Below, one piece after another: positions 60,609 to 64,000 of a stretch of DNA of 64,000 nucleotides. The notes under the pieces were generated by a model. It was not told the DNA's origin. It did not search any database and was given only the letters and a program-made list of their open reading frames with translations. A program made the position numbers and the translations under genes. The first letter of the stretch is position 1; each line of letters starts with the position of its first letter. Source of the DNA: Ulota crispa (taxonomy: Eukaryota > Streptophyta > Bryopsida > Orthotrichales > Orthotrichaceae); contig OY987248.1 in assembly GCA_963920765.1 (NCBI GenBank), positions 14,728,539 through 14,792,538 of the forward strand, read 5' to 3'.

Positions 60609-61655
60609 ATGAATTACATGATTGATGAATTAGGTTTCTTTGTTCCATTGGATTTGTGGCGTATAATATTTTGTTTTGTACCAATAGTTAGTCTTTGTAG
60701 GTTTCAAGTAGTTTGTCATGAATGGAAAACTATCATTCATAGCAATGAATTCAATAGAGCAAGGATTAAAAGACATATACAACAAAAAGAAATGTTTGTT
60801 TTTGGATATAATTCTCTTCATACCATTTCATTTCTTGATTTTTCAAGTGGTCAACGATATCGAATCAAATGCTCATTTTTTAAAACAGATGTATTAGTGA
60901 GTACAAAATATAGGTTTCTTGCTACAAAAGATGGTTTGATTCTCATTTTATGTAGACCTCGTTATATTGTTTTTGCCAATTCCATTATTGTTTGTAATCC
61001 GGTTACAAAAACCTATAAACATCTTTCTTTACCTAAAACACAAATTGATTGGAAAACTGAAGGTGACATGATTGTAAACCCCTATTCAAATACGTTTGAG
61101 ATAGTAACATTTGAAAATCATCCTTTTGATTACCTACATGTTTATAATTCCAAGCTTGATAAATGGCAATCATATGTTAGCATGTTTAATGAAGTCTATG
61201 TGACTTCTTGGTCGCTTTATGACAATGTTGTATATATTTTATGCAAAGGTTGTCTGAATCCAATGCTCATGATTTTTGACATAAAGAAGGAAACTTGGTT
61301 CAAATATGACCTTGATAATTATTTTGAAAGGGGATGGAAATTGTTTGTCATTCAACATAGATTATTTTTTATTCAAATCTATCACAATGCAGCTCTTATA
61401 CTTGAATTAATAACTTATCCAAATAATCAAGATTCAAGAATCAAATTGATGTACCGTGTTGATTTAAATAATGGCTTTCATGACGTTCAAGATGCAATAA
61501 TTTTTGGCAAAAACATTATTATTCCAACTTGGAATGGAGGCTCTATTATCAATGTTTTACAACAAACTATGGAAACTCTCAATTGTAGTTTTTCTGACAT
61601 TATACGTTTTGATTTTAAAGGTTCATATGAGTTTAGTATGTTTAGAATACAATAG
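60609..61655 (+). CDS. F-box protein with F-box-associated (kelch-like) C-terminal region
   Basis: Intact single exon of 348 codons starting at ATG 60609. Residues about 10-50 form an F-box: FFVPLDLWRIIFCFVPIVSL then CRFQVVCHEWKTIIHSNEF, with the usual P.DL...I...P...L.R...V...W pattern. The rest has repeated beta-blade-like segments: an NPVTKTYKHLSLP segment, VNPYSNTFEIVTFEN, VYNSKLDKWQSYV and IFDIKKETWFKYDL, as in plant F-box-associated or kelch-type F-box proteins. Such proteins act as substrate adaptors of SCF (SKP1-Cullin-F-box) ubiquitin ligases; the substrate is unknown. The gene is as AT-rich as its surroundings, and AT-rich codon use contrasts with the MAS2/NKAP and FPF1-like genes. 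It is intronless and isolated, as in rapidly evolving F-box families. A TATAAATATG-like or TATATTTAATG stretch lies 40-60 bp upstream. Confidence 0.87.
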   Translation: MNYMIDELGFFVPLDLWRIIFCFVPIVSLCRFQVVCHEWKTIIHSNEFNRARIKRHIQQKEMFVFGYNSLHTISFLDFSSGQRYRIKCSFFKTDVLVSTKYRFLATKDGLILILCRPRYIVFANSIIVCNPVTKTYKHLSLPKTQIDWKTEGDMIVNPYSNTFEIVTFENHPFDYLHVYNSKLDKWQSYVSMFNEVYVTSWSLYDNVVYILCKGCLNPMLMIFDIKKETWFKYDLDNYFERGWKLFVIQHRLFFIQIYHNAALILELITYPNNQDSRIKLMYRVDLNNGFHDVQDAIIFGKNIIIPTWNGGSIINVLQQTMETLNCSFSDIIRFDFKGSYEFSMFRIQ

Positions 61656-62457
61656 AAAACAAAACATTTTGTTTGCTCAAAATAATACATGATTGTCACT
61701 CATTACCCTTCACTAATTTTCATTTTATTTATTTTTGTTATAAAAGCCAAGAAATTGCAATTTTAATATCTTTGTTGCTTTGATCATCCTTTTAAAAACA
61801 GAACCACATCTATGTTTATTTGCACACTACAACCAACAACTACCAAAGTTATAAATTCATAGATAGAACACTTCCAAATCATATTTGATAAGGTAGTATG
61901 GTTGAGTCCAAATATTCAAGGAGTGTATATGTATTCTAATATGTAACCTTTTAACAAGATTAAAACATTGTGTATATTGATGAACATTTTGTCTAAATAG
62001 TCACCATTAATTTTTTTGTATCTACATTGCTACAGTAGTATCATTATGTAAATCACCATGTTCCCAAGAGGAGATATTTGGCAACTATCATCTCCATTTC
62101 AAGAAAAAAGAAATCTCTCAAGAATATTGTTCAACAAAGACATTCTATCTACACTACTTGATTGATGATAACAAAAATATTCAAAAATTTGTACTTGGGC
62201 ATTTTTATTCTATATTGAAAGCTTGTTTATGAATGGACTTTTTGAATGTTGATCTTCCTCTTATTTATTTATTTATTTATTTATTTACAAGTCTTGTAAA
62301 CCCATTTACCAAGGTAAATGAATAGTGGTGAGATTTTAAGTGGGGATCCAATGTATTTGATAGCAAAAAGGAGGAAAATTCATTAAAGAACTTTTTATTT
62401 TTTGAATTTGGATTTCAAGTTCAAATCAAGAATTATCCAATGGGTCTCATTAATTAA
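61656..62457. other. AT-rich spacer with ATTT microsatellite
   Basis: A (TTAT)n run lies at about 62260-62286. Otherwise nothing was recognised apart from the probable 3' UTR of the F-box gene. Confidence 0.45.
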
Positions 62458-62790
62458 ATCATTAGGAAAAATATGGGGCCCCAATAAGGCCTTGAGTTTG
62501 GGGGGGTCCCTAGCCATGGGAACTCGGTTCCCAATAAAATCATGCGCAAGCTGAGGTGGCATCATTGATGCCACCTCAGGTTTTTCAAATTTTTTTATTA
62601 AAAAAAATCAAAATAAAAAAGTTTCTTATTTTTTTCTAAGACTTTTATTTTGTTTTGGTTTTTTGGATTTTTTTAATTAATTTTTTCTGGCCTTTTGCAG
62701 GGGCTGGTTCTCTACATCGGGAATAAAACATATGGAGGGCCAGATTTGTTTATAAAGGTCTTATGGGCCCCCCATATTTTTCCTAATGAT
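62458..62790. mobile_element. Inverted-repeat element J with central palindrome
   Basis: Ends ATCATTAGGAAAAATATGGG plus GCCCC and the inverse CCCATATTTTTCCTAATGAT form inverted repeats of about 25 bp. Inside, at 62551-62579, is a near-perfect palindrome: CTGAGGTGGCATCA, one base, then TGATGCCACCTCAG. Non-coding; no target duplication was recognised, so the superfamily is open. Confidence 0.75.
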
Positions 62791-63671
62791 GTCTTTTCAT
62801 GTCAATCAATACTCTTCTAGTTTTAAATTTTCAAATTTAAAGATTAGACAATGGTGTTCATTTCAATTGTCTTTTTGTTTCCCTCCCCACCCCTTTGTAT
62901 TCATTTTAAAATACAAAGTAAGAGTTAACTAATAAGGTTCATTGAAAATGTCCTTTCACCTTCCAAATATAAGGTAAAACACCGGTCACAATATACCAAA
63001 CGTTTTTTGTTTTTTGATTATGTTGCAGGTTGACCAGTTGTAATTACCCAACAGACATGTAAAAGGGGGCATTTTTTTATAAATGTTAGATTTATTTATT
63101 TATAATACAATAATGATGTCAATTTACACAATGAGTAAAACAAATCATGTGTTTGTTTTAAAATTTTACAATCAATATATGATAGTTGAATTTTCACTTT
63201 GTCATTTGTAATTTACATATGAAGTTTGACATCCAACTAATTTTAACATCCAATTCTTGAAAAAGTTTTGTCTATAACAGTATGATTGACACCAAGATTT
63301 CACTTTTCCACTTCAACAATGTGGTGATTTAGAGGGGACATAAATCCACAACTCTACAAGGATAACATTTTCTTTGCAAAAAACATTTATGGGTTGAAAT
63401 TTGTTACGCACGTGTCAAGCCTAGCTTTATCACTTTATGTGCATTAATTGTGCTAACTACTTTCAAATAAAGAAAAATGAAAGAGAGAGAGAAAGAAAGA
63501 AAAAGAGAAAATGGGGAGAAAGAAAACAAAAAACACAAACAAAAAAGTGCTTGAAAAGATAGAGCAAATAAAAGCACATTGAGAAAGACAAAAAATGAGA
63601 GTGTAAGAGAGAAATAAGAAAATGAGAGCAAAAAATTGAAATCATGCATATTCTCTAAAACAAATCTCTCT
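62791..63671. other. AT-rich spacer with GA-rich tract
   Basis: At about 63476-63615 the plus strand is purine-rich (GAAAGAGAGAGAGAAAGAAA and variants). ORFs on the minus strand over this tract (63404-63649) are phenylalanine/leucine-rich artefacts. Nothing else was recognised. Confidence 0.45.
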
Positions 63672-64000
63672 AACCCCTAAAGGTCCAAGGGTAAAACATA
63701 GGTGTGTTATAAAATGGTACTTTTGTAACTTTGATGAATTTTTCTTCAAAATAGAAAATAAGAATCATAATGTTGAGTAATTATCCATATGGTCAAACAC
63801 TCAAAAAAAGTTTTGGATTTTTATGTAATGAATTTAGAAGCATTTACCATTTAATATTTAACAAAATTACAAATTTTACTCATAGATTTCAAAATTTGGT
63901 ATGATTGGTTAAAAATTGATATTCTATTTTAAATTTCAAAAATGCAATTTTTTGAAAGGAGAGAACATCATTAGTTTCCCAAAATAGTAAATTTTACAAC
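63672..64000. mobile_element. piggyBac-like element cut by the window end, D12
   Basis: CTAACCCCTAAAGGTCCAAGG at 63670 matches the D-family left end, with CTAA in place of TTAA. The right end would lie beyond the window. Confidence 0.5.

Noticed and set aside
63404-63649. Phe/Leu-rich minus-strand ORFs resembling a membrane protein
   Set aside because: Translation of a GA-rich low-complexity tract.

Overview
The window is nuclear DNA of a land plant: AT-rich by eye, with spliced genes using GT/AG introns and a dense population of small inverted-repeat DNA transposons. The gene set is plant: an FPF1-like protein, a TRAPPC4 with the plant sequence, a MAS2/NKAP protein and an F-box protein. A bryophyte or other seed-free plant fits the gene and repeat style, but nothing here fixes the species. 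I recognise no rRNA, tRNA, LTR element or virus-like copy.

Layout. 0-6 kb: a 35-bp tandem repeat, then a one-exon FPF1-like gene (minus strand) with a three-copy tandem repeat on each side. 4.8-17.8 kb: an almost gene-free block holding seven TTAA-bounded inverted-repeat elements, AGGTAG-type MITEs, a Mutator-type MITE with a 9-bp target duplication, and a decayed PIF/Harbinger (Pong-like) transposase. 18-28.3 kb: a 16-exon METTL13-type methyltransferase gene (plus strand), with MITEs in introns 1, 14 and 15 and a 250-bp duplication just upstream of its ATG. 31.4-34.4 kb: a three-exon TRAPPC4 gene (plus strand). 35.1-36.6 kb: a Tc1-like remnant abutting a long foldback. 40.2-44.0 kb: a possible Helitron with nested elements. 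44.06-44.8 kb: a terminal-repeat element whose left end has grown into a 22-bp minisatellite. 46.6-48.1 kb: the one-exon MAS2/NKAP gene (minus strand), with a 20-bp minisatellite upstream. 54.7-56.6 kb: two exons of a secreted filamin-domain protein (minus strand). 60.6-61.7 kb: a one-exon F-box gene (plus strand).

The host genes are independent housekeeping or regulatory genes, not a pathway or cluster: translation-factor methylation (METTL13), vesicle tethering (TRAPPC4), RNA or ribosomal-gene expression (MAS2/NKAP), growth regulation (FPF1-like) and protein turnover (F-box). What unifies the window is its transposon ecology. At least four superfamilies can be separated by their ends and target duplications: piggyBac-like (TTAA), Mutator-like (9 bp), TA-inserting AGGTAG and Tc1-like elements, and PIF/Harbinger. 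The piggyBac-like set is the most unusual observation for a plant.
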